Below are positions 36,983-48,421 of a stretch of 64,000 nt of DNA, in pieces. Made by a program: the position numbers and the translations under genes. A model generated the notes under the pieces. That model made no database searches, had not been told where the DNA came from, and saw nothing but the letters and a program-made list of their open reading frames with translations. Source of the stretch: Pristionchus mayeri (taxonomy: Eukaryota > Nematoda > Chromadorea > Rhabditida > Neodiplogasteridae); assembly GCA_036245805.1 (NCBI GenBank), contig BTRK01000005.1, positions 13,182,984-13,246,983 of the forward strand, given 5' to 3'. Numbering within the stretch: position 1 is the stretch's first letter; each line of letters opens with the position of its first letter.

Positions 36983-38429
36983 TCACAACTGTCCGCTGTG
37001 GAGACCAATCCCGTTCCCAACCAACGACTCCTTGAGCTCTCTATCTCTCTTGGATACGAGTGCCTGCTTGCTGCTTTCTAGAGACGATTCCGAGGGATTC
37101 ATGCGGCAGTATTCAGAACAGAAACACATGGCGATGAGAACGAGAATTCCCCCGACTATGATACCGATGAGGCAGAGAGAGATATAGAAGGAGTTGCCCT
37201 TGAGATTACCGAAGAAGGGTGCTACCAGCTTGCCTGGCTTCAATTTGTCGCACAAATACAAGGGCATGGCGTGCTGTCCCCGATAAGCCGTAGTAGTGAT
37301 GCACTGATAAGGAAACCGCAAAAGTGCGCGGAAGTCAAACATAAATCTGTGTTGCCCAGTCGAAACTGACCCTTGGGGGAATTCCATTCCATATATAACT
37401 TCATTGGATAGTTGATTCTTAAGACCTTAATTTTAATTATTGAAATTTGGCCTAGACTCGTATCCGATTCTTGAAGGCTCCCGACCATCACCTAGAATGG
37501 CTCAGGCGGTAGTGCGCCCTTACTTTTTGCAGAAAGTTGCGGGTTCAACCCCTGACAGAGGGGGCATCTTTTGTCTATTTTTTTCACCTATCATTGACTT
37601 TTCCCATGACTGTATTTCCTCGATTGACATAATTTTACGGTAATTTGACAATTGTAATGATATGTAATTTTAATCTAGCGACTCATTCAATACAAACATA
37701 AGTCCTTAGATGCTTCGAAGGGGACGGGACTCGTCGTGTTGAATCATATCTTGTAGAAACAGTACTGGATGAATCCTCTGAAAAAATCGGCTCCCAAGCA
37801 CCAGCGGTGCTGGTTCGCAAATTTCAGAAGATTATCTCACTGAGAGACTCGGAAGTATATGCGCTTCTTCAGATGAAGCATTACAATTGTCAAATTAGCG
37901 TAAAATATGTCAATCGAGGAAATACAGTCATGGGAAGAGTCAATGAAAGATGAAAAAGATGCCTCCTCTGTCAGGGGTTGAACCCATAACTTTCTGCAAA
38001 AAATGAGGGCGCACTACCGCCTAAGCCATTCGAGGTGATGGTCGAGAGCCTTCAAGAATCGGTAGTCTAGGCCAAATTTCAATAATTAGAATTAAGGTCT
38101 TAAGAATCAACTATCCAATGAAGTTAGATATGGAATGGACTTCCCCTAGGGGTCAGTTTCGACTGGGCAACACAGATTTATGTTTGACTTACGCGCATTT
38201 TGCGATTTCCTTGTGATTGAGGCAGAGTGTATCGCACTGCTGTCTCGACTGGTACGTGTACGTGCCAATTACGATAGCTCCCGAGGAATAGTATACTCTT
38301 GGAGTCCTTTAATCGAGTATTCGCCTCGTCTCTCCCTCCGTTGTAATCATAGTCGTGGTATCGATTGTTGTGAGAGGATAAGGTAGCAATGCAGGATACG
38401 GTAGCGAGAAGCATCAATCGATGCTCCAT
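36983..38429 (-). pseudogene. cysteine-rich type-I membrane protein B, interrupted by an inverted-repeat element
   Basis: ATG at 38429 begins a hydrophobic signal peptide (MEHRLMLLATVSCIATLSS). The ectodomain exon reads YQSRQQCDTLCLN and is cut at 38213 by the 905-bp element at 37309-38213. Past it, at 37308, the frame resumes as QCITTTAYRGQHAMPLYLC, then a transmembrane helix (SLCLIGIIVGGILVLIAMC) and a basic/serine tail to TGA at 36983. The signal peptide is one frame off from the ectodomain segment, so an intron or frameshift lies near 38290-38310. Related to gene A just downstream. Confidence 0.6.
37309..38213. mobile_element. 905-bp inverted-repeat element with tRNA-like boxes in each arm
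   Basis: The two arms (about 37309-37660 and 37885-38213) are inverted copies with a spacer of about 220 bp. Each arm contains GGCTCAGGCGGTAGTGC-like and GGGTTCAACCCC sequences (pol III A and B boxes). A short duplication TGAT flanks it (37305-37308, 38214-38217). Removing the element and one TGAT copy joins codons CTC AAT CAG TGC of membrane-protein gene B in frame. Confidence 0.8.
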
Positions 38430-39120
38430 CACTCAAATGGTAATTGCGATTAGCTTCAAATGCGATTAGCTTGATAAAATCGAGTATAACTTTACGGGTA
38501 GCTCCTTATATAACAGAGGATAGACCGATGTCGGAGACGAAACGTTTGTTTGCGTCTCTCACTCTCTTCACTTTCCATACTCCATCAGCTCAGCAATCAT
38601 GTTGATTGAAATGAGATTGATAGGAAATCTTTAAGGTTCTGTGTGGGAAGAGATATTACACTGATCTATTAGTAATCATTACATTTTTAATAACATGAGA
38701 TTACATGGCTCTATCGGCATTTCATATGCATCAATGAGAATCAAATCGGAAATGCATAATTTGAGTTAGAGGTCATAGAGAACGGAAATTACTTTATGGG
38801 GGGTGAAAGACATACGCAACGTCCATCACCGATATAATATATGAGAGGCTTCCGACCAACTTTCACTTTTCGTACGCATTCATAAAATTATTTTGTTCGG
38901 AAATTTCAGAAATTGGCATTACTCGAGTAGTTCTCGCTCCTCGGATCGATGATCTTGATGAAGATTAAAAACCGAAAAACCGTCATTCCGCCTTTGATCT
39001 TTCAAAGGCGGCATGGCGTCATAGCTCTCATTCGACCTAGTTCCCTCCACACAGGTCGAACGGCAATGAAGAATTGAAGCTACACATTGAAGTTTTCCGT
39101 TTATCAAACTATATTTCGAG
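38430..39120. other. intergenic, no gene identified
   Basis: Lies between divergent genes. A minus-strand open frame at 38919-39107 (cysteine-containing, 62 codons) has no start or splice support. Confidence 0.35.
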
Positions 39121-39904
39121 GTGAACTATGATCGCACCTCACAAGCCGATGCGAAGTGCGCAAGGAATCTGACGCGAGTGCAGATGCCTGCTTCGTGCAA
39201 GGGCGCATGTCTCACGATGAGCCTCACTCGGGAAGACGAGCTCAAACCATCAGCAGTGCTCAGAGACTGTCTCGACAAGCACAAGCGAATTAAGAGGAAA
39301 CTCGAGGAGCTGAGTGGAACAAAGCGATTGTCTGGCGTGTGCTACAGCGAGCTTGTGAAGGTTAGAATACTATAATTGTTATAATTACTTCATCGCACTC
39401 TCTAAACCGATAGAGTTCGTAATCCGGATATTTGTATCTTAAAACGCGTTCTCCGTAAGAACGCAGTGAAAGGGTGAGATAGTGGCACAACTCCGGCAAA
39501 ATGATCGCCATTATTGTATAAATTCTGATATCATTCATTCATTCACTCATTCACTAATCGGTCATAGCTCTTGTTAAGGTCGGAGCGGCGGCGGAAAACA
39601 GGCAAGATGCGAAGATGGCTTGCAAAAAGCTCGGCTCCGAGCTTGCCTCGACAAGCAGGTTGGCATCAGGGATCAGCTCATTCTAAAAGGAATTGATCAG
39701 GAAAATGACTTCGTTCGTCGTCTCGCCGTAGCGAAAGGAGTAACCAATGGACATTTCCTGGGTGCTTCGGCAAAGGGAGACGGATAATTCGGATGGATAG
39801 ATGGATCGAAAATGTCCTACGACAACTTCAATCCTGGTAAGAAATATGCACATATGTTATGCAAGCTTCTTAGTGCTTTATTTTTGATAAGATAGGCGTT
39901 TACT

Positions 39905-40735
39905 AAAAAAAACACGATTCAAAACATGATTTCATTCAAAAGAATGATTCAAAACCATGATTCAAAACATGATCTGATTCAAAATTGGTATTCTTCAAAA
40001 TGATGTAAGTTAAGGATTCCCTAAGAATAACTTCGGTGACTGCATCGCCATGGACTCATCCTCTGCTACTGGACAGTGGATGAACGTCGATTGCGCCACC
40101 GAATTCCCCTTCGACTGCGTTCGACCGCGTATGTTTGATATTTTATGCAGAAAACAACGTAACTACTGCAACATTGATGTATTTGGTTCAAAAATTGATT
40201 TCAGAACAATTATCGCCCAGCGAGCCGACGTGTACGGGAGAGGATTACGACGAAGGATCCATTGTGAGCTTGATGCTTACTTGCGTAAAACAGTTCTCAA
40301 AAGTTATGATTCATAAATGAAGCTTCAAATGAATTGCAGATCACCTCACCCGGTTATCCCTTCAGCGCCTCCACCGCCTGCGACTACTTCCTCACTGCGC
40401 CTGCTTGCAAGAAAGTGCAAATCGAAGTTAATTTATCTACAACTTCGATATGCACAAACACTTTAGCAATTCCATGTACATGGTGACTTTAAAAATGGTT
40501 AAAATGAAACGAGTTACTTTAAATTTCGATTCCAGATCCTCTCGCTCGAGGCGAACTCCTGCTGTGACTCGCTAGTGCTCTACGATGGATGGGCGGAAAT
40601 GTCATCGCAAAGTGAGCATCTGATTCAAAACTGTTGATTCAAGCCCATTATTCAAAACATGATTTGATTCAAAAGAATGATTCAAAAAAGTTTTGATTCA
40701 AAAGTAATGATTCAAAAACGTGATTCAAAATATAT
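39905..40735 (+). repeat. GATTCAAAA simple repeats
   Basis: Irregular repeats of GATTCAAAA occur at about 39908-40005, 40620-40733 and again at 41700-41735, always in introns of the lectin pseudogene. Confidence 0.75.
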
Positions 40736-41692
40736 AAACGCCTCTCATGAGAAATATATACGCCTCTCATGAGAGAATCGAGCTGGACGTGGGAATGGTG
40801 AAATTGGTTCTAACCGGTTTTGGCCATCGTAAGGCATGCCTGAGTGACCCCCAAGTCTTATTGTGCAGACTTTATTTTGGAGCTTCCTACACCGGGTCGC
40901 AATTCGGCATCACACACTTCAAGGGCCGATTTCTCGGGCATTTTTCTCAAAAATGTAGGTGCAGAAGCAGCTCAAATTTTCTAAGTGAATGCAGCTCAGT
41001 GAGAGCTTTCAAATGAGTGGTTTGCCAACAAAATACGGACACGCTGGTGAGAGTTTCGCCCCATTTACGTATTTCGATAATTTGAAGGTACTCATTCCTC
41101 GCCACACCGTGCGTTTTTGAGAGCGCAGATTGAAATTATCCCATTGTCCCTCACCCCCCCCCCCATTGTTCTCACTCCTCTATCATTCCCAAAAAACATG
41201 CGGTGTGCGAGGAATGAGTGCTTCAAATAATCGAAATACGTAAAAGGTGCGAAACTCTCACCAGCGTGCCTGTATTTTGTTGGCAAACTACTCATTTGAA
41301 AGCTCTCACTGAGCTGCATTCACTTAGAAAATTTGAGCTGCTTCTGCACCTACATTTTGAGAAAAATGCCCTAAAGTGTACCATTTTTCAAAATCGGATT
41401 AAGAGAAATTGATTTAGATAGATCGATAGAGCTCAAAAAATGAGTCGGGGCCACTCAGAGGTCAATTTCGCTCAATCTATCACCGTTTTCGAGAAATCGG
41501 CCCTTGAAGTGAGTGATGCCGAATTGCGACCCGGTGTAGGAAGCTCCAAAATTAAGACTGCCCAACAAGACTTCGGGAGTCACTCAGGCATGCCTTAGGA
41601 TGGCCAAAACCGGTTAGAATTCAATTCACGATCTTCCTCCATTCCCATGAGTGGCAAATTCAGCTCGATTCTCTCGTGAGAGGCGTGATATA
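40735..41692. mobile_element. 958-bp fold-back element
   Basis: Inverted arms of about 380 bp (ends with CGCCTCTCATGAGA and the complement of CGCCTCTCACGAGA). The right arm has about 100 extra bases. The loop contains a run of C near 41151-41163. The 9-bp repeat CAAAATATA flanks it (40726-40734, 41693-41701), as for Mutator-like elements. It lies in an intron of the CTLD-CUB pseudogene. Confidence 0.85.
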
Positions 41693-42002
41693 CAAAATAT
41701 AATTTGATTCAAAAGAATGATTCAAAAACGTAATTCAAATATGCAGACTTACCGGAAGCATGGCGAATGCAACGTATGACACCAAGTCCTCTAATATCAT
41801 GCGCGTGTCGTGGCAGCCCCAGGGAGGCGTCAATGTGAAGGGAGTGGCGGTGAGGAATTTAATTTCAAAAATGCAATGATTCAAAGAATTCAAATAACCT
41901 ACCGCGTGGCTTGAGCCGTTACTCAGTCCAATCTTTCACTAACTAGTGCCACGTTTGAGCACCATTTCTTGTGATAAATGTTTCGAATCAACTTCCAAAA
42001 AG

Positions 42003-42050
42003 TATACATTCTGACTTCGAGACTGGTTTCGAGGGAGAAGGCTGCTAGGC
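42003..42050 (+). repeat. SINE 3'-end fragment
   Basis: Contains CTTCGAGACTGG and GAGGGAGAAGGCTGCTAGGC, closely matching the tail-side body of the SINE at 30498-30756. Confidence 0.6.
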
Positions 42051-42228
42051 GAGTGGAAAAGATTGCATAAACTATATTGTTTTCATATTTATCAAGCTCA
42101 CTCGTATTGCAGGACTATAATTTCGGATCTGGTTTGAATGGTTTTATTCTAAGAAAAAAACCATTCAAACGTGATCAAATACTCCGTTCTGAAAGTTGAT
42201 CTTGCATGGTTCATTACAACAAAATTTA

Positions 42229-44784
42229 CCGAAATCTTATTCTCGGCCAGAGTATCATCGACAATTATCAGGCAACCTCGAATGGTCATAGCGTTGCCAG
42301 TACTCGCATAGCACATGTCACCGGTACAGGTTCCGTTTCCGAGTGAAACATTAAGAGTGTAATTCCTTGTCTGAAAATAAACCGAAATGGGTTTGAATAT
42401 GACTGAATGAAACGAACTACTGTTTGATGAGTGTAGCACGTCACTTGTGGCTTCGAACTTTTGAAATTCGTTGAACTAATATTTTCAGCAAGCTTAGTAC
42501 ATTCCTGCTTGCATATTTGTATTTTGCAATCCACGCCACTAACTGGTCTATCACAGTTTGCAATTACAGAAGATGTTGCCGCAACATTGTTTAGATTGTA
42601 TTCTTTTGAGCTTTGATCAATGAAAATGGTGTTTATGAAGAGTCTAAACGAATTACTTCATGAAAGAATATACGAAATCATACTCATGAAGCGTTTGCTG
42701 ATCACCAACTGAACGACACGTGTTTCTGAAATGGACATCGTAATTGTACAACAGTCAACTATAGGAAGAGAGCCCTCCACGCATAAATAGGTACATTTGT
42801 CATATCAGGTTGGTCATAAAGTTTTGCGCGATTTTGACTAAAGTGCTTTGTGGCATCTACAATCGTTCATTGTTATCCAATCAACTTAGATCTTTTTGTG
42901 GTAGATAGGGGCTGTTATACTCTCTTCAGCGCACACTATCATAGATCTGTCCGATCAAGGGAAAGAATACGGTGATTCACCAAACTTCATGTGGTTGATC
43001 AACGACCTGACTATTCAAAGGATTAGATTTTCATTTAGAACGGAGACAGGACCCAATCTAAACCACATTAGTAAAGTATGATGGGCATATATCGTACTGG
43101 TGATGTTGAGACTCATATGCCACAAAGGGCCTATTAGAAATAAGCGCGTAAATCGTTTTTGGGTTTTCACTACACTTGTCAAGATAAGTTTTGGAGTACT
43201 ATATCTATGCCGACAGATCTTGAGATTTCAATTATTCATGAATGTGAAATACTTTACTAGTACAAGTCATTATTTCCTTTGGGAGTGAATGGGGATCTAC
43301 ATTTCCGAACAGGGTTTTTCGGATTTTAGATGTCTAATTTAGAACATCGAAATACATACTTTATGCGTTTCTGTGCTAGCCATGTGGTTTGGAAGGCGGA
43401 ACTTTTCTGTTTAAATTAATGAACAACCCTTGCCCTATCACTCATTATTTAGGAATATTGTGGAGTTCGCTACTTTTTCTATGGTGAGCCCTGCTTGAAG
43501 ACACTCCATATCAAGATTTTCGACGTTTTCATTGAAAAATAATTGAGGTACAAATGCCACTTTTTTAGATGAGAGAGATAACTGTGCTCTTAAATATTGA
43601 TGTGATAGAAAACCGAGTAAGTAATGATGACAGCGCCCATAGGTAGAGGTCATCCTCGTCAATCCTTGAAACAGGTGATTTGTTCGAAAGAACTTTGGTT
43701 TTTCTAATTGTCCGTGATTCATTGACCTGTACGAAGCCTATAACGAATTCAGCAGCTCGCTCTTTTTGATACTAGGTAGTGCACACCGAGTGCTATTTAA
43801 TACACTTTGTGAGCCTCCATCTAAAAAATTCTCTGCGAAGAACAGCAACTTTAAATAAAATATTAATTTTTCTGAAATATTCAAAGTTACGCAGACCTTG
43901 ATTTCTCGAATAGTAGAGATGATCACACTAGTTCAACGATAAAATGCTAAAGGTCGAACATGTCCCTATATATCGACATCAGGACTACAAGTGGCCATTT
44001 GAGCAAAATAAACTATACGAACTCAAAGTTGGGATCCAAAATCGCGCAAAACTTTATGACCAACCTAATAATATAATCGATTTGTACTCACTTTTCCTTG
44101 AAAGATGAGTAAAGACATGTCGGACTATCGCATTCCTGTGAGGGATCCTGCAGTAGCACGATCATTGATGTTCAATATGCGTATGTAAACTGAGTACCGA
44201 TTTTGTGCATGTCGATGCTGCAGGCGGTTGCAGGGTTAATGTGTTATACTTCAAGTGCGTATCACTGTTGCAGATGTCCGATTGGCTGAAGTACTTACAA
44301 TGAGTAAATAATGTTGTTGTGGAATACTTGCGATGTCATCCGCTTTTGGAATGCTTTCCCGATTTGTGTATCAGGAGTAGCGTGTCGAAGGAAACATATT
44401 ATTGGTTACTTGCAAATGCAAATCGTCTTAGATGTCGGATCTCCAACACATCCCATCGCAATGTTGAAGTTGTTGATGCATCCATGAAAAAAAAAATAAA
44501 TATGACGTAAAAAACAATGTTTACAGAAGTAAACAACAATCTTATTGTATGTGAATACTTCCGACCTGGAAATTAGAATATCGGTAATCGAATGTAATAA
44601 CGCAAGCTTCGCCCTCGCAGTAGACCAGCACGCTGCATTTGAAAGATTAAACAATGAATACATGGTTATGATCAAATTTAAATAGAACGAACCTTTTATG
44701 ATCTTTAACCTTGCGTGATACGCATTTTATTGCCAGAACATTAGGAATGATATTCAAGAATATAATAAATAGTGCTGAACACAT
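42229..44784 (-). pseudogene. ET-module surface protein, interrupted and 3'-truncated
   Basis: Starts at 44784 with a signal peptide (MCSALFIIFLNIIPNVLA). Exon pieces follow the layout of the gene at 61218-62963: 44693-44784, 44566-44632 (YCEGEACVITFDYR), about 44415-44475 (GCINNFNIAMGC, KTICICK), about 44195-44280 (DICNSDTHLKYNTLTL), about 44095-44150 (ECDSPTCLYSSFK), then after a mariner-like element the 42.2-42.7 kb exons (CKQECTKLAENIS, CTGDMCYAST, RGCLIIVDDTLAENK). The expected acceptor before GCINN reads TTTTCAT instead of TTTTCAG. The final exons (membrane-attachment end) are absent. ET-module proteins are nematode secreted or GPI-linked Ly6-like Cys-rich proteins. Confidence 0.65.
42805..44068. 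mobile_element. mariner-like element, 1.26 kb, no intact transposase
   Basis: The ends TCAGGTTGGTCATAAAG and the complement of TTAGGTTGGTCATAAAG match over about 30 bp, with TA on both sides (42803-42804, 44069-44070). The length is right for a full mariner, but no DDE motifs or long frame were found. It is inserted in an intron of the ET-module gene. Confidence 0.85.
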
Positions 44785-45412
44785 TCGTCGTGCAGAACGA
44801 CGCAGTTTTGTAAGTGTGGACTGACAATTCAGCCTTCATTGAATGAACTCACCTGTCAACCACAAATTCAATTAATGTTTCAAGAAACATCTGCTCCAGG
44901 TCCGGAGATTTTTAAAGTTGTAAAGAAAATGTAGAAAGTAACTATTAAGTTTATCGACGCTATGAGACTACAACGCTCCTTGCTGCAGCCTGGCGAAGCC
45001 GGTTGCTAAAAATAACGAATTCCTGCTCATCTCAAATGTTTCTAGGAACAATTTCCCATCCTAGGAAAATTCGTTCCATTTTTTAAGCTTTTCATTTTAT
45101 TGCCACGCGTGCGATTTCCGTGATGAGGGCGAAAGCTATAAACGTGAATGGCTAGTGAGGGAGCATAGAGGAGCTAGAGATGTACGAGAGAGATGATAGG
45201 AGCAGAGGAGAGAGAAATAGAGAAAGAGCGCGCGTGCGTTGTGCAAGGACCCACCCTTTGGTTAGTCATCATCTCTCCTTTCCCACTCCCATAGATCTGT
45301 CTCAGTTTTCTCAATTCAAGCAATTGTGTTAACACTTTTTAACATGATATTTGTGATTGTTTATGTAGACAATTGTCCATATGTTTTTCTCATTTCCAGG
45401 AATTGTAACGCT
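44785..45412. other. intergenic with GA-rich tract
   Basis: A purine-rich tract at about 45130-45240 (GAGAGATGATAGG, AGAGAGAAATAGAG) precedes the gene starting at 45413. It may be promoter sequence or part of the dispersed GA-rich repeat. No gene seen. Confidence 0.4.
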
Positions 45413-46697
45413 ATGGAGAAGCAGCAACAAAGCTCTCGTAAAATTTCGCAGCTGAACGCCCTCATCCTCTCGATGGTAAGCATTGTTCCACTCTTCCAAA
45501 AACAATTCAATTTTTAGAACGATGAGGAAATCGGTCTTTCAGCATCCTACTTGGGAGACACAGGTTTTGAAATCGTAAAATTTGCAATGTAAAATAATTG
45601 ATTTAGAGCTTAAAATGCACACCGAATTGGAGCCGTACGCCAAAAAACTCTTATGTAGACAATTTCCTTGCGGAGAGGTTGGTTCACAAACAACGCAAGT
45701 TGGATGAAAATTAAAATGTTTTAGACTCGAGTGCTACAGATAACCATAGAGCGCAATGATGAGAACTTAGCGAGAGTTGAGAAGGCCCTTGATGGATATT
45801 GCATCAAGAGCGTCACATTTTATCAGGTCTGAATTTGTTCAGAAATGAATTCACTTAAGCCACCGTAGTTCTCAGTTCTGAATCAATGAAAATCTCAGGT
45901 CTCCATGAAATTAATTCCGGATGTTGCCCGGATTTTAAGAGGCATGAAATCGGAAGCTGTGACAATCTACCAACAGAAGATAGATGAGGCAGAGATGTGG
46001 TGCGAGTAAAGATGTAGATATCCTTGTGAATTCTGATTAACAGCTCTCAATTCGCCGATATCATCTCCTCAATTAGATCTTCCGAGGAGTTTAAAGTTGA
46101 CCTAGTTTTTCGAGCGTACTCACATCACGCGACACTGCTAACATCACTCCTCTCAGGTAGGAATTGGTGTTGTCCTTCGATATCAATATCACAATTCAGA
46201 TCGAGCTCACACCTTGGATGTGCAGATTCAGACACATGATCACTCGGATGTGAGCTCCAACTCGTTGTAATGAGAACGTTTACGCCATTTCCAGAACCAA
46301 TTTATCGAACCGCTCACTTCTCTGCTATCTACGCTTGTTTCTCAATCCACATCAAATCGCCTTCTTGCAATCGATAATCGAACTGTTCCTCTCCCAGCCA
46401 AGACCATCGACTTCCAGGATCTGTGCAGTGTAATTAACCTGGAAGATAATATAATTCAGTATTGTATTTCAGAAATTCAAAGCGAGTCAAGCGAGGAGAC
46501 GAGTAACCTTCCACGTTGATGAGAGACCTGAGGAATTGACTACGCTAAAAGGAGTCTCGTTCAAAGTGGTCGCATTCAAGGAAATCGATGAGACATTCGT
46601 CATTCATCTCGATTCGACTGACACTGAATGTGACTGTTTCGTATGTGAGATCAAGGAGAGAGAGGAGAGGGAGGCCGGGGAAGGAGAGACTTGGTGA
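45413..46697 (+). CDS. uncharacterised protein, eight exons, about 289 aa
   Basis: ATG at 45413 (MEKQQQSSRKISQLNALIL). Exons at about 45413-45475, 45518-45563, 45607-45677, 45727-45826, 45899-46005, 46044-46156, 46295-46437 and 46473-46697, joined by introns of about 36-138 bp. The reading stays open through all joins. Segments include LEPYAKKLLCRQFPCGETR, LIPDVARILRGMKSEAV, EEFKVDLVFRAYSHHATLL and RRRVTFHVDERPEELTTL. No signal peptide, membrane helix or known motif was recognised. It might be a relative of nematode F-box-type proteins that lacks the F-box, but I see no direct evidence. Confidence 0.65.
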
Positions 46698-47052
46698 ATA
46701 TCGGTGAAAATTTATCATGATTTTACGTAATTTCATTGAAAGCGGAATAAAAGTATATGTTGATCAAATCCAATGGAATCATTCCATTGTGAAAGCGACT
46801 GATATTCCATCACGTCTGTTGAACTGCGATTTTTGTTGCAAAAGTGATCCGTGTGCGATTGTGTGATCGCGAAAAAGAAGGAGAGACAAAGGAAAAAAAC
46901 AGTGGAGAATAGGCAAGGGCAACCATGTACAGAGGCAGTTTATGCGTTGGTTGACAGGTCGTTTCACATATGGAAATATCATATATTATAGCAATAGTTG
47001 AGAATCAATAGTGAGAGATAAATTCATGAAACCGTTCTTCCAATTACTATCA

Positions 47053-47641
47053 CTACCAGAGTCCGAGTACTTCGGCGAAGTCGAACTTGAATCCCTCCAG
47101 TTCCTTCTTCACTCCAGCCGAGCACTTCTCCTTGATTGCGTTTCCCTGCAAAGACGGTGTAAATATCTGAACAGTCTTGTTATTGCATGTCAGATCTAGG
47201 GATCTGTTTCGAATCATCACAAGGGATCTGTTTCGATTCATCTTGTTGATCCGTAACTGTTGCTCAAATGTACCGGTTACGGCATGTATAACTCACGCCG
47301 GACATGAATTTGTCCAGGTCCGCGTCGTGAATGAGCAGCAAATCGCGAAACTGAAAATATGCGACTTCGTTATCGAATAACAGGACCTGAAGAACGGGAT
47401 CCTTAGTTTGCGAATCCCACCTGCTTTGCTGGTCCCTGTGCAGCCGTGCTCAGCTTGCCAATCACATCATCGAGCAGTCCCGGATTGCTCTGAAAAGCTT
47501 GCATAGCACGTTCAAAGCATAATGTAATGCCCGGTTTTCTTTTTCACGGAGTGTGATTATTGAACGAACTACCTTTAGTAGGGCCTTTCCTGCATTGTAC
47601 TTGGCGATGATCTCCGGGTCGGGCTTCGTCTGGGACAGCAT
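47053..47641 (-). CDS. small uncharacterised helical protein (94 aa as modelled)
   Basis: Four short exons: 47641-47573 (MLSQTKPDPEIIAKYNAGK), 47489-47421 (SNPGLLDDVIGKLSTAAQG), 47350-47297 (FRDLLLIHDADLDKFMSG), 47145-47053 (GNAIKEKCSAGVKKELEG, stop TAG). All joins are phase 0. The sequence looks amphipathic and helical. The 5' end is uncertain: an upstream in-frame extension exists and a signal peptide exon may be missing, so ATG at 47641 is only the first visible start. Family not recognised. Confidence 0.6.
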
Positions 47642-48421
47642 TCTCGAGGCAGCTATTGCAATTGTCCTTTTCGCCCGAAAAAATACAGAATCAGTAGAAT
47701 ACTAGTGCGCGTGAGCAAGAAATAGCGAGAAGAACGGGCGATCGGGGAACCATGTGTATGGCCGGAGCTACTCTTAAATGCGCATGGTATCCATGGAAGC
47801 GCGTGGGGGAGCTTAGCGAAACAGTGCCGAATCTGTGCTTCTTGGGAGAAGAAATGAAGTAGCAGATGGGGAAGCAACGAGAGGGCAGAGAAGTGAGACA
47901 GCGAACGAAGCGATACACCAGGGGAAGCGAGAGAGCGCAGAGCGGGCACGAATAGGGACACTCTCTCAGTGAGCATAGAGGCGAAGCAAACGAGATGGAG
48001 AGAAACAAAATACAGCACAGTACTGAGAGAGTGCAGAGAGGGTACGAATAGGAACACACACAATTTCTTCCCTGGGAGCGATGAGCGGTAGAGAAAGAGA
48101 GAGCAAGGAGCGAGAGACAACGGAGTTTTGAGAGAGCCCAGAGCGACTACGTTTAGAGACACTCTAGATGCACACGCAATTGATTGCGAAAATTCCCTTT
48201 CCTCTGGGCGAAAGTGGAAAATAGCGTGAAGATGCGAGAGACAGCAGACGGAAAAGCACGCGCGCGCATTAAGAGAACAGCAGTTGCGAAAATGTTTCAG
48301 CTCTCATATCAGTGTTGTTTTAAGACCATGAACAGCATATTTTTATCATTGTTAAATTTTCTATCTTTATTAAATTCTCAAAATTTCCCTGATTTCCCCG
48401 ACTCGTCATATTTCCAGAATC
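47642..48421. other. GA-rich upstream region of paraoxonase-like copy 2
   Basis: Repeated AGAGAGTGCAGAG and GAATAGGGACACTC motifs from about 47900 to 48170. Similar short motifs precede copy 1 at 28310-28440. The long minus-strand open frames here are shadows of the low-complexity tract. Confidence 0.4.

Larger units (their letters stand above)
39121..41849 (+). pseudogene. C-type lectin domain + CUB secreted protein, decayed
   Basis: Exons read in order: about 39121-39369 (CARNLTRVQMPASCKGACL to GVCYSELVK), 39579-39836 (AENRQDAKMACKKLGSELAS to FGWIDGSKMSYDNFNPG), about 40028-40128 (NNFGDCIAMDSSSATGQWM, VDCATEFPFDC), about 40202-40260 (linker with EPTCTGEDYDEGS), 40340 onward (ITSPGYPFSASTACDYFL), about 40536-40610 (LSLEANSCCDSLVLYDGW) and 41747-41849 (LTGSMANATYDTK). 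This is the CTLD-then-CUB layout of nematode clec genes that act in gut or cuticle immunity. Damage: a frame change near 39650-39660 and TAA at 39785-39787 in the lectin domain; the acceptor before 40028 also breaks frame. A fold-back element occupies one intron. Confidence 0.75.

Noticed and set aside
43100..43722. Possible transposase frames inside the 42805-44068 element
   Set aside because: The frames are short, on both strands, and lack the DEKW, NARPH and SPDL-type mariner motifs.
47653..48162. 169-codon minus-strand frame rich in Leu/Ser
   Set aside because: Produced by the GA-rich/CT-rich low-complexity tract; overlapping similar frames occur in other registers.
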